The notes below the pieces were generated by a model, which was not told the DNA's origin, did not search any database, and was given only the letters and a program-made list of their open reading frames with translations. Below are positions 42,522 through 51,767 of a stretch of DNA of 64,000 nt, one piece after another. This DNA is from Haliscomenobacter sp. (GTDB lineage: Bacteria > Bacteroidota > Bacteroidia > Chitinophagales > Saprospiraceae), in assembly GCA_016707205.1 (NCBI GenBank), contig JADJHZ010000017.1:12517-76516 (forward strand), given 5' to 3'. The position numbers were made by a program, and so were the translations under genes. Within the stretch, counting starts at the first letter, position 1; each line of letters starts with the position of its first letter.

Positions 42522-44348
42522 ATGTGCGGAATAGCCGGTTTTTTTGATGCAAGTCTGGAAGAAAGTTCCCGCCGACAGGTCATGGAGAACATGCTGGAGG
42601 CGATCGCACACCGGGGGCCGGATGCGCGGGATTTCCGCATGTACGGTCCGTTGGCTCTTGGGCACAACCGGTTGAGTATCATCGACCTGAGCGAAGAGGC
42701 CAACCAACCCATGGAACGGGACGGCTATAGCCTGATCTTTAACGGGGAAGTGTATAATTATGTCGAGATCCGGGAAGAGCTCCATGCCCTGGGGAGGCGG
42801 TTCCAAACCAGTTCGGATACCGAGGTGGTGCTGGCCGCTTACCGGGAATGGGGGGAAGCTTGCGTTGAGCGTTTTGTGGGGATGTGGGCGTTCGCGCTGT
42901 GGGATGGGCCCAGCCAAAAACTCTTCTGTTCGCGCGACCGTTTCGGGATCAAGCCCTTTTACTACATCCGGCAGGGCGCGCGCCTGTACTTCGCTTCCGA
43001 GGCCAAAGCGCTGAAGCGTTGCCCTTTGTTCTCCGCGGCATTGAACCCGTCGCAGGTAGCCCGCTACCTCCAGTTGGGATGGATGTCGTACCAGGAGGAA
43101 ACCTTCTATTCGGATGTTCTTCAGCTTCCTGCCGCCCATAACCTGATCTGGCAGGAAGGCAATTTGCATACCCGGCCGTATTGGGATGTCCCAACCGGGC
43201 GCCGCATCGGGCTTTCCTTCCCGGAAGCCCGGGAATTATTCCGCGAGCGGTTTTACGACAGCATCCGGCTCCACCTGCGCAGCGACGTAGAAGTAGGCGG
43301 TTGTCTGAGCGGGGGAATCGACAGTTCCTCTATCGTATCGGTAGTGGGCGCTACACATCCGGAGCTCGCTTTCCATACCTTTACGATCTATTACGAAGGG
43401 CAGCGCGGGATGGACGAACGGTCGTTTGCCCGCCAGGTCGGGGCCAAATACCCCAACCTCATCGCCCACGAATACCAGCCCCGGGAAGAAGACATAGCCG
43501 GCTGCTTTGAGCATTTTTTGTGGGCTCAGGACTTTCCACCTGCGGGGTCATCCCCTTTCTCCCAGTATTTTGTCATGCAGCTTGCGCGGCAACACGGCAT
43601 GAAGGTAATGCTCGACGGACAGGGGTCGGACGAATACCTGATCGGTTACCTCCGGTCGTTCTACCGGCTGATTGGCCAGGCGTTGCCGGGGTTTGGCGCG
43701 TTTTCCATCTGGAAGGACCACGTCCGGCGGGAAAGCTATTCCCTGGCCGAGGCAGCAAAACGGTTTGGAAAAGGCGCTGCCTCCTGGATCATGGACGAGC
43801 AGGCATTGGCCGAACTCGAGTACCACCATTTGCTGCCGTTTATGCCCCTGGACCGCAAAGCGCCGTTCGCCCTCGCCAGGAATGGCCGGGATAAAGTGGA
43901 TAACTTCCTGTACCACCTGCTTTTTCACACGGAATTACCTTCCTTACTGCACTACGAAGACCGGAATTCGATGGCCTTTTCCATCGAATCCCGGGTGCCG
44001 TTCCTGGACCACCGGCTCGTCGAACTGGCCTTTTCCCTTCCAACCGATTACAAGGCCCATCAGGGGATTACCAAGCATATTCTCCGGGAATCGCTCCGGG
44101 AGGAGTTGCCGGAAGAAATTTATGCCCGAAAAGACAAAAAAGGGTTTGTATCCCCTGGAGAAGTGCAGTGGCTCCGGGGGCCGCTTCGGTTTCTGCTGGA
44201 TCTCCCCTTTGAGCCCATCGAAGGGTTCGACACCCGCAAAGCCAACCAGATCATCGAGCGGTACAAACAAGGAGATAACACCCAGGCCAAGCTGATCTGG
44301 CGCCTTGCCCTGCTCAATTATTGGCGAACCAAACCAAGCGCTTCATGA
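42522..44348 (+). CDS. AsnB-type glutamine amidotransferase / asparagine synthase (2)
   Basis: A 608-residue paralogue with the same two domains: Cys2 (MCGIAGFFDASLEE), IAHRGPDARDF, LSIIDLSEEANQPM and FNGEVYN, then PP-loop CLSGGIDSSSI near residue 265, MLDGQGSDEYLIGY and SIESRVPFLDHRL. It differs clearly from the genes at 40494 and 51768, so the three are not recent duplicates. It overlaps the following GT2 gene by four bases (ATGA), which suggests coupled translation and a role in the same glycan. The substrate may be the carboxyl of a uronic acid; this is inference. Confidence 0.87.
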   Translation: MCGIAGFFDASLEESSRRQVMENMLEAIAHRGPDARDFRMYGPLALGHNRLSIIDLSEEANQPMERDGYSLIFNGEVYNYVEIREELHALGRRFQTSSDTEVVLAAYREWGEACVERFVGMWAFALWDGPSQKLFCSRDRFGIKPFYYIRQGARLYFASEAKALKRCPLFSAALNPSQVARYLQLGWMSYQEETFYSDVLQLPAAHNLIWQEGNLHTRPYWDVPTGRRIGLSFPEARELFRERFYDSIRLHLRSDVEVGGCLSGGIDSSSIVSVVGATHPELAFHTFTIYYEGQRGMDERSFARQVGAKYPNLIAHEYQPREEDIAGCFEHFLWAQDFPPAGSSPFSQYFVMQLARQHGMKVMLDGQGSDEYLIGYLRSFYRLIGQALPGFGAFSIWKDHVRRESYSLAEAAKRFGKGAASWIMDEQALAELEYHHLLPFMPLDRKAPFALARNGRDKVDNFLYHLLFHTELPSLLHYEDRNSMAFSIESRVPFLDHRLVELAFSLPTDYKAHQGITKHILRESLREELPEEIYARKDKKGFVSPGEVQWLRGPLRFLLDLPFEPIEGFDTRKANQIIERYKQGDNTQAKLIWRLALLNYWRTKPSAS

Positions 44349-45358
44349 AGTATTCGATCATCATAGCGACCTTTAACCGCCTGGAAGAGCTCAAAGAGCT
44401 GATTGCTTCGGTTCGGGCATTCGATTTTCCGAAAGACGGGTTTGAGTTGATCATTTCAGACGACGGCTCCTGGGACGGCACGGGCGAATACCTCCGGGCT
44501 CAGTCCTTCGATTTTCCGTTTCAGTATCTTTTCCAGGAGAACAAAGGTCCGGGCGAAGCCCGCAACCACGGCATGCGCCAGGCGCGGGGTGATTATTTCC
44601 TTTTTATCGACTCGGATTGCATCATCCCTTCCGATTACCTAACCAAAGTAGACCGTTTTCTCGAAGCCCAGCCAGTCGACGCGTTCGGCGGTCCCGACGA
44701 TTGCCATCCCAGCTTTCCGCCGCTGCTGAAGGCGATCAACTATTCCATGACTTCGTTCCTGGGCACAGGCGGCACGCGGGGGTCGAAAAAGAGCGTCACC
44801 AAATTCTACCCGCGCAGTTTTAACATGGGCATACACCGCAAGGTATTCGGGCAAATCGGAGGTATGAACCAGCTGCGCCACGGCCAGGACATGGACCTGT
44901 CGGCCCGGATCTACGAAGCGGGGTTCAAGGTAGCCCTCATACCGGACGCGTTCGTCTACCACAAGCGGCGGACCAACCTGCGCCGGTTTTACAAACAGAT
45001 CTTCAACTGGGGCGTAGCGCGCATCAACCTGGGTGCGAAGTACCCGGATCTCCTCAAGCCCATCCATCTGGCGCCCGCCGCGCTGGTTGCCGGCGCCGCG
45101 CTGGTGGTCTTGCTGGCCGTTTTCTTTCCCCTGGGAAAACTGCTGCTAATGCTGATGCTGGCCGGCATAGCCGGGGTAGCCGCGCTCGCGTTCGCGCAAT
45201 CATTCCAGCGGTATAAGAGCCTGCGCGTTTCCCTGTTGTCCATCGTCACCCTGTTTTTACAGGTCTTCGCCTACGGCATGGGCGCGTGGAGCGGTATTTG
45301 GCAGAAAGTGACAGGCCGTAAAGTGGCGAAAGGGTTTACGAGGGACTATTATAAGTGA
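44345..45358 (+). CDS. GT2 glycosyltransferase with C-terminal membrane helices
   Basis: Family 2 glycosyltransferase, 337 residues, starting at the ATG at 44345 inside the ATGA overlap with the asnB-type gene. The GT-A core shows KYSIIIATFNRLEELKELI, LIISDDGSWDGT, NKGPGEARNHGM and FIDSDCIIPSDY (DxD-like DSD). The acceptor part includes FNMGIHRKVFGQIGG. Two or three hydrophobic helices follow (LVVLLAVFFPLGKLLLMLML and VSLLSIVTLFLQVFAYGMG). It probably adds one sugar to the lipid-linked repeat unit at the cytoplasmic face. The specific linkage is unknown. Confidence 0.9.
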   Translation: MKYSIIIATFNRLEELKELIASVRAFDFPKDGFELIISDDGSWDGTGEYLRAQSFDFPFQYLFQENKGPGEARNHGMRQARGDYFLFIDSDCIIPSDYLTKVDRFLEAQPVDAFGGPDDCHPSFPPLLKAINYSMTSFLGTGGTRGSKKSVTKFYPRSFNMGIHRKVFGQIGGMNQLRHGQDMDLSARIYEAGFKVALIPDAFVYHKRRTNLRRFYKQIFNWGVARINLGAKYPDLLKPIHLAPAALVAGAALVVLLAVFFPLGKLLLMLMLAGIAGVAALAFAQSFQRYKSLRVSLLSIVTLFLQVFAYGMGAWSGIWQKVTGRKVAKGFTRDYYK

Positions 45359-45555
45359 GTGGTTGGTGGTTAGTTGTTTAGGGAGCAGGGAGCAGGGAGC
45401 AAATAACTGATCGTAATTCGAGGCTTTAGCCTCGTGCCCACTACCTCGGTGAGGCTCTGCCTCACAAGCTGCGAAGTAGCTCAATGTTTACCTCGATCCC
45501 TGTCTGGCGGTATCCAGACCGAAACCTCGCGAAGTGATCATCATATAAGAATACT
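45359..45555. repeat. Repeat-rich gap with three REP-like palindromes
   Basis: The gap before gmhA holds GGTTGGTGG and GGGAGCAG tandem units. Three small hairpins follow: CGAGGCTTTAGCCTCG (45419-45434), GTGAGGCTCTGCCTCAC (45449-45465) and GTCTGGCGGTATCCAGAC (45502-45519). They look like REP-type elements. I see no promoter box. Confidence 0.65.
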
Positions 45556-46110
45556 ATGAAAACTCAAATTGAAACCATTATATCGGACAGCATCGCGGTC
45601 AAACAACGGTTGCTGGAAGACGAGGCCTTGGTAGGCAGGTTGCAGGAGGTGGCAGAGGCGTGCATCGCCTGCTTTAAAGCGGACGGCAAACTATTGTTTT
45701 GCGGCAACGGCGGGAGCGCGGCCGACGCCCAGCACCTTTCGGCGGAGCTTTCCGGGCGGTTTTACAAAGACCGGGCCCCGTTGTTTGCCGAAGCGCTTCA
45801 CGTGAACACATCGTTTCTAACGGCGGTGGCCAACGATTACTCCTACGACGAAGTATACGCGCGCATGGTGCGTGCGGCGGGCCGGCCGGGAGACGTGCTC
45901 TTTGCGATTTCCACCTCCGGCAACTCGGGCAATATTCTCCGGGCGGTAGAGGCCGCCAAAGCCCAGGGCATGCTTGTGGTAGGCATGACCGGAGAAAGCG
46001 GAGGAAAGATGCGGGAAGCCTGCGATTACCTGCTCAACGTGCCTTCCACGGTGACGCCCCGTATTCAGGAATCGCATATTTTGATGGGACATATTTTGTG
46101 CGAGAGTTGA
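45556..46110 (+). CDS. gmhA: Sedoheptulose-7-phosphate isomerase
   Basis: SIS-domain isomerase converting sedoheptulose 7-phosphate to D-glycero-D-manno-heptose 7-phosphate, the first step to ADP- or GDP-heptose. The phosphate-binding segments are FCGNGGSAADAQHLSAEL and FAISTSGNSGNILRAV, and the C-terminal RIQESHILMGHILCE supplies a catalytic histidine. At 184 residues the length is normal. The phosphatase for a later step, gmhB, lies in the same locus at 53699, so heptose is a likely component of the glycan, though the kinase and nucleotidyltransferase are not in this window. Confidence 0.93.
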   Translation: MKTQIETIISDSIAVKQRLLEDEALVGRLQEVAEACIACFKADGKLLFCGNGGSAADAQHLSAELSGRFYKDRAPLFAEALHVNTSFLTAVANDYSYDEVYARMVRAAGRPGDVLFAISTSGNSGNILRAVEAAKAQGMLVVGMTGESGGKMREACDYLLNVPSTVTPRIQESHILMGHILCES

Positions 46111-46135
46111 TTGAGGAAGGTGTTTGGGGGTAGGA

Positions 46136-47326
46136 TCATAGAAAAGCCGCTTCCAGGTCTTTCTGGATATTTTCGGCATTCAGGGTTTCTTTGACCGCTT
46201 TAAAGCCTTTTTCGCCCATTGCCTTTCGCGCTTCATCGTGTTCGGCCATCCAGATCATGCCGTTCAGGAATTCTGCGTCGTTGGCAAAAGACAATCCACA
46301 GGCGTAGGCGTTCACCAGTTCTTCCTGCGGTTTGCAATCCGAAACCAACAGCGCTTTTCCTCCATACATGTATTGGTATATTTTATTGGCGATGCCCGAT
46401 TCGTGCTGAGGGTCTTTGGAGAAAGGGGCCAAACAAACGTCTGCCAAAGCCAAATAGGAAGGAAGTTCGGATAGATCGATCCAGGGAACATAAGCCAGCC
46501 GGGGTTGGATCATCGGGTCGTCCAGGAATTCCTGGAACCGGGCCCGGTCGGATTTATCCACGGGTCCGATTAGAAGCAAGCTGCCTTGGTAGCCTCTTTC
46601 AAGGTATTGCTTAAACACCTCAAAGATTCTGAAAATGCCGCGTCGCGCCGCAATGACTCCAAAATAAAAAAAGACCGGGTTTTGTAGCGAAGACCCCACG
46701 GAAGACAGATCCTGGACCGGATAACTTTCCATGGTCTCCAGATCGGGTACATTGGGCACGACAAACACCTTTCCGGGATCGAGAAAGCGATGCCGGGCGA
46801 GAAGGTCTTCGCGAAACGACCCGCTCAACGCGATAATCCGGGAAGCATACTTCAGGTACCGCCCTTCCTTTGCGGCCCATCGATTCGGCCGGGTGAGCAG
46901 TTTGCGCCAGAACCCCCGGTTCCAGTCGAAGGTTTTGATCGCTTCCGGAAAGTGCTCGTGGAGGTCGAGCACGATAGGGATCTGCTTATTCAACGAGCGG
47001 GCAGCCAGAAAAGCGGCCCGGGACATGTACAGGTCGTGCACGTGGAGCGTGTCCGGCTGAAAAGACAGAATAAATGTTCGGATGTGCCGGGCCCAAATCC
47101 ATTCATAGAGCGGAAAGGTGTTGATCAGCCCAAATAACCAGCCTTGCAGTTTGCGGGAAAAAGGGATGCGTTGTACCCGCGCAGGCACGGCATCCGGATA
47201 GGTTTTTCCATCAAAGGCAAAGCACAGGACCCCCATCTCAAAGCCGCCATTACGGAGGAGTTTGATTTCCCGCTTCACCCGAACGTCGTCGTTGAGGTCG
47301 TTGTCGACGATTACGCCAATTTTCAT
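46136..47326 (-). CDS. GT4 glycosyltransferase (minus strand)
   Basis: GT-B glycosyltransferase of 396 residues, the only minus-strand gene inside the polysaccharide locus. The N-terminal domain begins KIGVIVDNDLNDDVRVKREI, with LHVHDLYMSRAAFLAAR and VLDLHEHFPEAIK. The C-terminal nucleotide-sugar site includes NPVFFYFGVIAARRGIF, LADVCLAPFS and ESGIANKIYQYMYGGKALL, with the EX7E-like acidic residues of family 4. It converges on gmhA, 25 bases apart, and diverges from the flippase gene, leaving about 140 bases that must hold both promoters. Its reading frame is intact, unlike the genes just to its right. Confidence 0.9.
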   Translation of the reverse strand: MKIGVIVDNDLNDDVRVKREIKLLRNGGFEMGVLCFAFDGKTYPDAVPARVQRIPFSRKLQGWLFGLINTFPLYEWIWARHIRTFILSFQPDTLHVHDLYMSRAAFLAARSLNKQIPIVLDLHEHFPEAIKTFDWNRGFWRKLLTRPNRWAAKEGRYLKYASRIIALSGSFREDLLARHRFLDPGKVFVVPNVPDLETMESYPVQDLSSVGSSLQNPVFFYFGVIAARRGIFRIFEVFKQYLERGYQGSLLLIGPVDKSDRARFQEFLDDPMIQPRLAYVPWIDLSELPSYLALADVCLAPFSKDPQHESGIANKIYQYMYGGKALLVSDCKPQEELVNAYACGLSFANDAEFLNGMIWMAEHDEARKAMGEKGFKAVKETLNAENIQKDLEAAFL

Positions 47327-47464
47327 ATGCTAATGTTTCAAAAACTTTTGCAAGATAGGGTCCATTGTCGTTTTTTTTGCTTGTCCGACCTCATGATGCC
47401 TACTTTCCATTCCTTCCGGGGAATTCAGATTGGATTATTTAGCTTTGCTTTTCAAAGACCAAAA

Positions 47465-48933
47465 ATGGGGATCATCATACGGCAGGTTACAAAGCGCTCG
47501 ATCATTACGTACACAGGGGTAGCCATTGGGGCAATCAGCACGTTATTCATATATCCACTGGACAAAGAAACGTATGGCTTGGCTCAATTTATCCTGAGCA
47601 TGGCTGCTTTGCTCGTTCCATTTGCCGGATTGGGCGTCAATACGCTCGTCGTTAGGTATTTTCCTCTATTCAGGAACCCGGAGAGCCGGCACCACGGTTT
47701 TCTTGGGTTTTTATTGGTTTATGCCCTGGCTGCTTTATGTCTTTTCTGGGGGGCTGTCGCGCTTTTTAAAAAGCCCTTTCTTCAGCTTCTGGACACGTTG
47801 CACTTCGACGTAGATCTCTTTCAGGACAATTTCCTTTTCATCGGTCTTATCCTGTGTTTTCTGGTCTTTAGCAACATCTTGGAAGCCCATTCCAGCAATT
47901 TTAACCGGGTGGCAATTCGTCCATTTTTTCGAATTGCTTCAAAAGTGGCTCTGCCTGTGGTTTTTCTTCTGTTTTGGGTCATTATGTGTAAACCTGTTTT
48001 CCTTTCGGCTGGTGTTAGCGGGAATTCCGTTTGTGGGCCTGATCGGCATGGTGTGGTACGTGGGGGTGGCTTGGGCAGTTACTTGCGCCTTGAACCGGCT
48101 TTCCTGACGCCTTCCTTGTTTCGGCAAATGGGAAACTTCGCGCTTTTTGGCATCCTTTCGAGCCTGGCCGGGACCCTTCCTTTCCGTATCGATTCCATTA
48201 TGGTAGCTTCGATGATCGACGTCGGAAGCAATGGGATCTATTCTATTTCCAACTTCATTGTAAACGTGATCGAAATCCCTTATCTGGCCATTGTCGCTAT
48301 TGCCGCTCCGATTATCGCCGGCGCTTTTCAGCGCCGGGCGCAAGGAGAGATTCGGGACCTTTACCGAAAAGGGTCTTTGAATTTGCTGATTGCCGGTATG
48401 CTGGCTTTCCTTCTGGTCTGGATTTCCGTCGACGATCTGCCTGGCTTACCCCCGCTATGACGAGTTGGTAGCAGGACAGGGGTCATCCTGGTTCTGGGAT
48501 TGACAAAAGCCATGACGATGTCATTGGGCCTCAGCAACTACATCATCGACTTGTCCCCATATTACCGATTCAACTTTTTCAATCTTTTGGTTACCGCCGT
48601 TCTCAACATCGGTCTCAACTATATGCTGATCCCAAAATACGGAATCCTGGGTGCGGCTTATGCCACCGGAACCGCTTTCCTCCTCATGAACTTTACGGGG
48701 TCCTCTTCACCGCAATCCGGCAAAATGCACCCTTTACCTGGAAAACCTATCCGTCGTTGGGTTGGCCTCGGCGGTGTATTTTTCCAGTTTCCTGTTCCCA
48801 AACGCCCTGGCCTTTGGCGAACATCGCCTTGAACAGCGCCATCGTGGTCGTGGAATTTGTCTTACCTTTGTTGCTCTTCCGGGTTTCACCTGACCTCAAC
48901 AGAGTCTTCGAGCAGGTGAAAGAACGATTTTGA
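47465..48933 (+). pseudogene. Polysaccharide flippase (Wzx-like), broken by indels
   Basis: MATE/MVF-superfamily lipid-linked oligosaccharide flippase. It starts at the ATG at 47465 (MGIIIRQVTKRSIITYTG) and shows the family features YTGVAIGAISTLFIYPL, FRIDSIMVASMID and YYRFNFFNLLVTAVLNIGLNYMLIPKYGILGAAYA. At least six small indels are needed to follow it, near 47980, 48095, 48464, 48700, 48760 and 48825; the one near 48464 is in a run of C. The final frame ends at 48933 (LPLLLFRVSPDLNRVFEQVK). No clear in-frame nonsense change is seen, so sequence error is as likely as decay. Confidence 0.75.
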
Positions 48934-48961
48934 GAATGCGTTGATCAAGTTTTGTCGCAAA

Positions 48962-49891
48962 ATGCAGGTGTTGGTAACAGGCGGAGCGGGGTTTATCGGA
49001 TCGCACCTGGTGGAGCGCTGCTCTCCCGGGGAATCGCGGTGCGGGTATTGAGCAGGGAAGCTGCCCCAATCAATCTCCAGGCTGTGCTTCACCACCCGAT
49101 GCTGGACATTGCCGTGGGGATGTCATGGAAGGCATCGATTGGGAACAGGCTACGGAGGGCATCCATGCCGTTTTCCATTTCAGTGGGGACATTGCCCCGG
49201 CGCTCGCACCAGTTTTTTGTCCCGGGACCTCGAAAATACGGTTCTTTTAGGCTTGCAGATGCTGGATGGCGCGGTTAAAAGCGGGGTTAAACAAATCATC
49301 TTTCCTTCTTCGGGAGGAGCGGTTTACGGCGCTTCTCATCAGGAAACCATTCCCGAAAATCACCCCCAGGAACCTGTATCTTCCTATGGCATAACCAAAC
49401 TGGCTTTTGAAAAATACCTTCATTTGTATCAATACGAATACGGGATTGACTATACGGTATTCCGGATCTCCAATGCGTTTGGGCCCCGGCAGAATCTTCA
49501 CCGCCCCCAAGGGGTGATCTCGCACTGGCTGAACCAGATCCTCCAAAACGGCGCCATCGAAGTCTGGGGAAACGGTACGGTTGTTCGGGACTATCTGTAT
49601 ATTTCCGATGTAATCGAAGGCATGTTGTTGGGCCTTGAGGAGGCGGCACAGAATAAGGTTTACAACCTTGGGTCGGGAAGCGGCGTTTCCCTCAACCAAA
49701 TCATCGAACGAATGCGATCGGTTCTGGGGCTAGCTTTCGATGTCACGTATAAAAACCAATACCACAGCGATGTGCCCCATAACGTTTTGTGTATCGAAAA
49801 AGTACAACGCGAACTGGGTTGGAAGCCCTCGGTAGGCATGGAGGAAGGACTTTGGTATGCTTTTGAACACTTAAAAAACCGGAATGTCTAA
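48962..49891 (+). pseudogene. NAD-dependent sugar epimerase/dehydratase, broken by indels
   Basis: Extended short-chain dehydrogenase acting on nucleotide sugars, UDP-glucose 4-epimerase-like. The start has the NAD motif VLVTGGAGFIGSHLVE; later come FPSSGGAVYG, SSYGITKLAFEKYL (YxxxK), FRISNAFGPRQN and VRDYLYISDV. Three small indels disrupt the first 85 codons, near 49017, 49120 (in a G run) and 49212 (in a T run); from there to the stop codon the frame is clean. Its 3' end overlaps the next glycosyltransferase gene by eight bases, as expected for an intact operon. Which sugar it makes cannot be told. Confidence 0.78.
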
Positions 49892-51001
49892 AACCATTGT
49901 CATCGCCGCCACCGATGGCTCCAATTCTTCGTTTATCCGGGCTCATTCCCGGCTGCTTCCGGCGAAAACCTATTTGATCGAAGGGGCAGCGCTACCGCTT
50001 TTCGACCACAATGGGAAACCCTTCTTTTCTGGCCTTCGATGGGTCCAGCAAATCGAATCTGGCCTGAAACGGTTTGGTATCAATGGCTTTTTCTTCCGGG
50101 AACGGGCCATCAAGAAATACCTCAAAGCTGTTAATGCGGATGCAGTCCTCGCCGAATATGGCCATACCGGCGTTCGGATGATGGATATTTGCGCAGAACT
50201 CGGCATTCCTCTTTTTGTCTATTTCCTCGGCTACGACGGCTATATCGACTGGGTTTTGAAAAAGTACGGGCATCGATACCAAGAATTCAACGACAAAGCC
50301 AAGGCGTTATCTGCGTCTCGCGCGATTTAGTCGAGCAGCTAAAAACTTGGGGTACGGGAAGACATCTTGCACTACAACCCTTGCGGCCCCAACAACCTGG
50401 ACATGGAACAGGTGAACCCGGAAAAAGCCAGCCCCTTTTTGTTGCCGTAGGGGCATTTGACGAACGAAAAGGGCCCCACTTCACGATCCAGGCGTTGGCC
50501 AAAGCCGCCGCTCAGGTTAACGGCATGGAGTTACACATGGTCGGCGATGGCCCCCTGTGGGAAAGGTGTAAAAAACTGGCCCGGGAACTGGGCGTCGAAG
50601 ACCGCGTCTTCTTTTTGGGGAAAAAGACCCTTCAGGAAATTCACGACCTGGAGCGCAGGGCACGCGCTTTTGTCCAGCATTCTATTGTTGCCCCCGTAAC
50701 AGGCGACAGCGAAGGCACTCCTGTAGCCATCGTAGAAGCTTCAGCTGCAGGCCTGCCGGTCATTGCGACCCGCCATGCAGGCATCAAAGACACCATTATT
50801 CACGGAAAAACCGGATTCCTGGTCGGTGAAACGGACGTGGATGCGATGGCAGAATATATGGTCCTCCTGGCCTCCGAACCGGAATTAGCCGGTACATTGG
50901 GAGCAGCCGGAGCCCAATTTACCCGTTCGGAATTTGCCCAGGAAAAATTGATCCATACTCTTTGGGGAATCCTTTCCTCTGCTTGGGAAAACCCACAATA
51001 A
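49884..51001 (+). pseudogene. GT4 glycosyltransferase, broken by indels
   Basis: Family 4 glycosyltransferase. The N-terminal part (SKTIVIAATDGSNSSFIRAHSRLL to VFLGYD-like region) and the C-terminal part (LFVAVGAFDERKGPHFTIQALAK, MVGDGPLWERCKKLARELG, SEGTPVAIVEASAAGLPVIAT) are both well conserved. Small indels near 50305, 50350 and 50436 separate them, the last in a run of C. Reading through these gives a protein of about 372 residues, normal for the family. The donor is unknown. Its stop codon lies 20 bases before the methyltransferase start. Confidence 0.78.
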
Positions 51002-51021
51002 TCCCATTTATTCTATTGGTT

Positions 51022-51762
51022 ATGATCCGGATGATTCACGTTTTTGGGTTGCTGAAAAGAGCTTTTATTTTGGTGGAACCTTAAGGTGATGCGTTCCCAA
51101 AAATACGCATACCTGGCGTCAAGTTTCCCGTTTTCTGCGGAAAGGGATCTTCGATTCGTTCACCCTCCGAAATCTTCTTGTTCCGCCATTATGAATTCCA
51201 ATGGCCTTCCCATTTTCCTCAGCCCAAGCGCATTATCGATGCTGGGTCCAATATCGGCTTCACATCGATCTTTTCGCAAACAAATATCCAGAAGCCGCTA
51301 TTTTGGCCCTGGAACCCGAAGCTTCTAATTTTCAACAACTGCAATTAAACACCGCCCGTACCCTGTGATCACCCCGATCCAGAAAGCGCTCTGGGAACTC
51401 CGGCGCACATCGCCGTTCGCGATCTGGGATATGGGCAAAGAGGCTTTCTGGTTGAGGAAGTCCCCAAGGACACTCCGGATGCCCTGGAAGCCGTTTCCAT
51501 TCCCCTGCTTTTGGAAAAATACGGTTGGGAAGGTATTTGTATTCAAAGATTGATATTGAAGGAAGCGAGAAAAACGTTTTGAAAAAGACGTCGAATCATG
51601 GCTACCCCATGTAAACGTGCTGGTCATCGAACTCCACGACCGGATGGTCAAGGGAACGTCAACTTTTTTTTTAACGCGATTTCCAAGTACAACTTCTCTA
51701 TGGAAATTTTGGGAGACAACCTGATCTTTGTTAACGAAAACACCGAGGCCTCCCCTCGGTAA
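51022..51762 (+). pseudogene. FkbM-family methyltransferase, broken by indels
   Basis: SAM-dependent methyltransferase of the FkbM type, which O-methylates sugars or similar hydroxyls. Pieces in different frames give IIDAGSNIGFTSIF (SAM site), YPEAAILALEPEASNFQQL, KIDIEGSEKNV (family signature), WLPHVNVLVIELHD and FNAISKYNFSMEILGDNLIF, in the right order. At least four or five indels are required, including one in a run of T. The corrected length would be about 245 residues. It ends six bases before the third asnB-type gene, so an intact version would be co-translated with it. Confidence 0.72.
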
Positions 51763-51767
51763 CTGAT

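Noticed and set aside
41562..43169. A 535-codon open frame antisense to the two asnB-type genes
   Set aside because: It crosses two well-conserved sense genes and their gap and shows no protein-family features.
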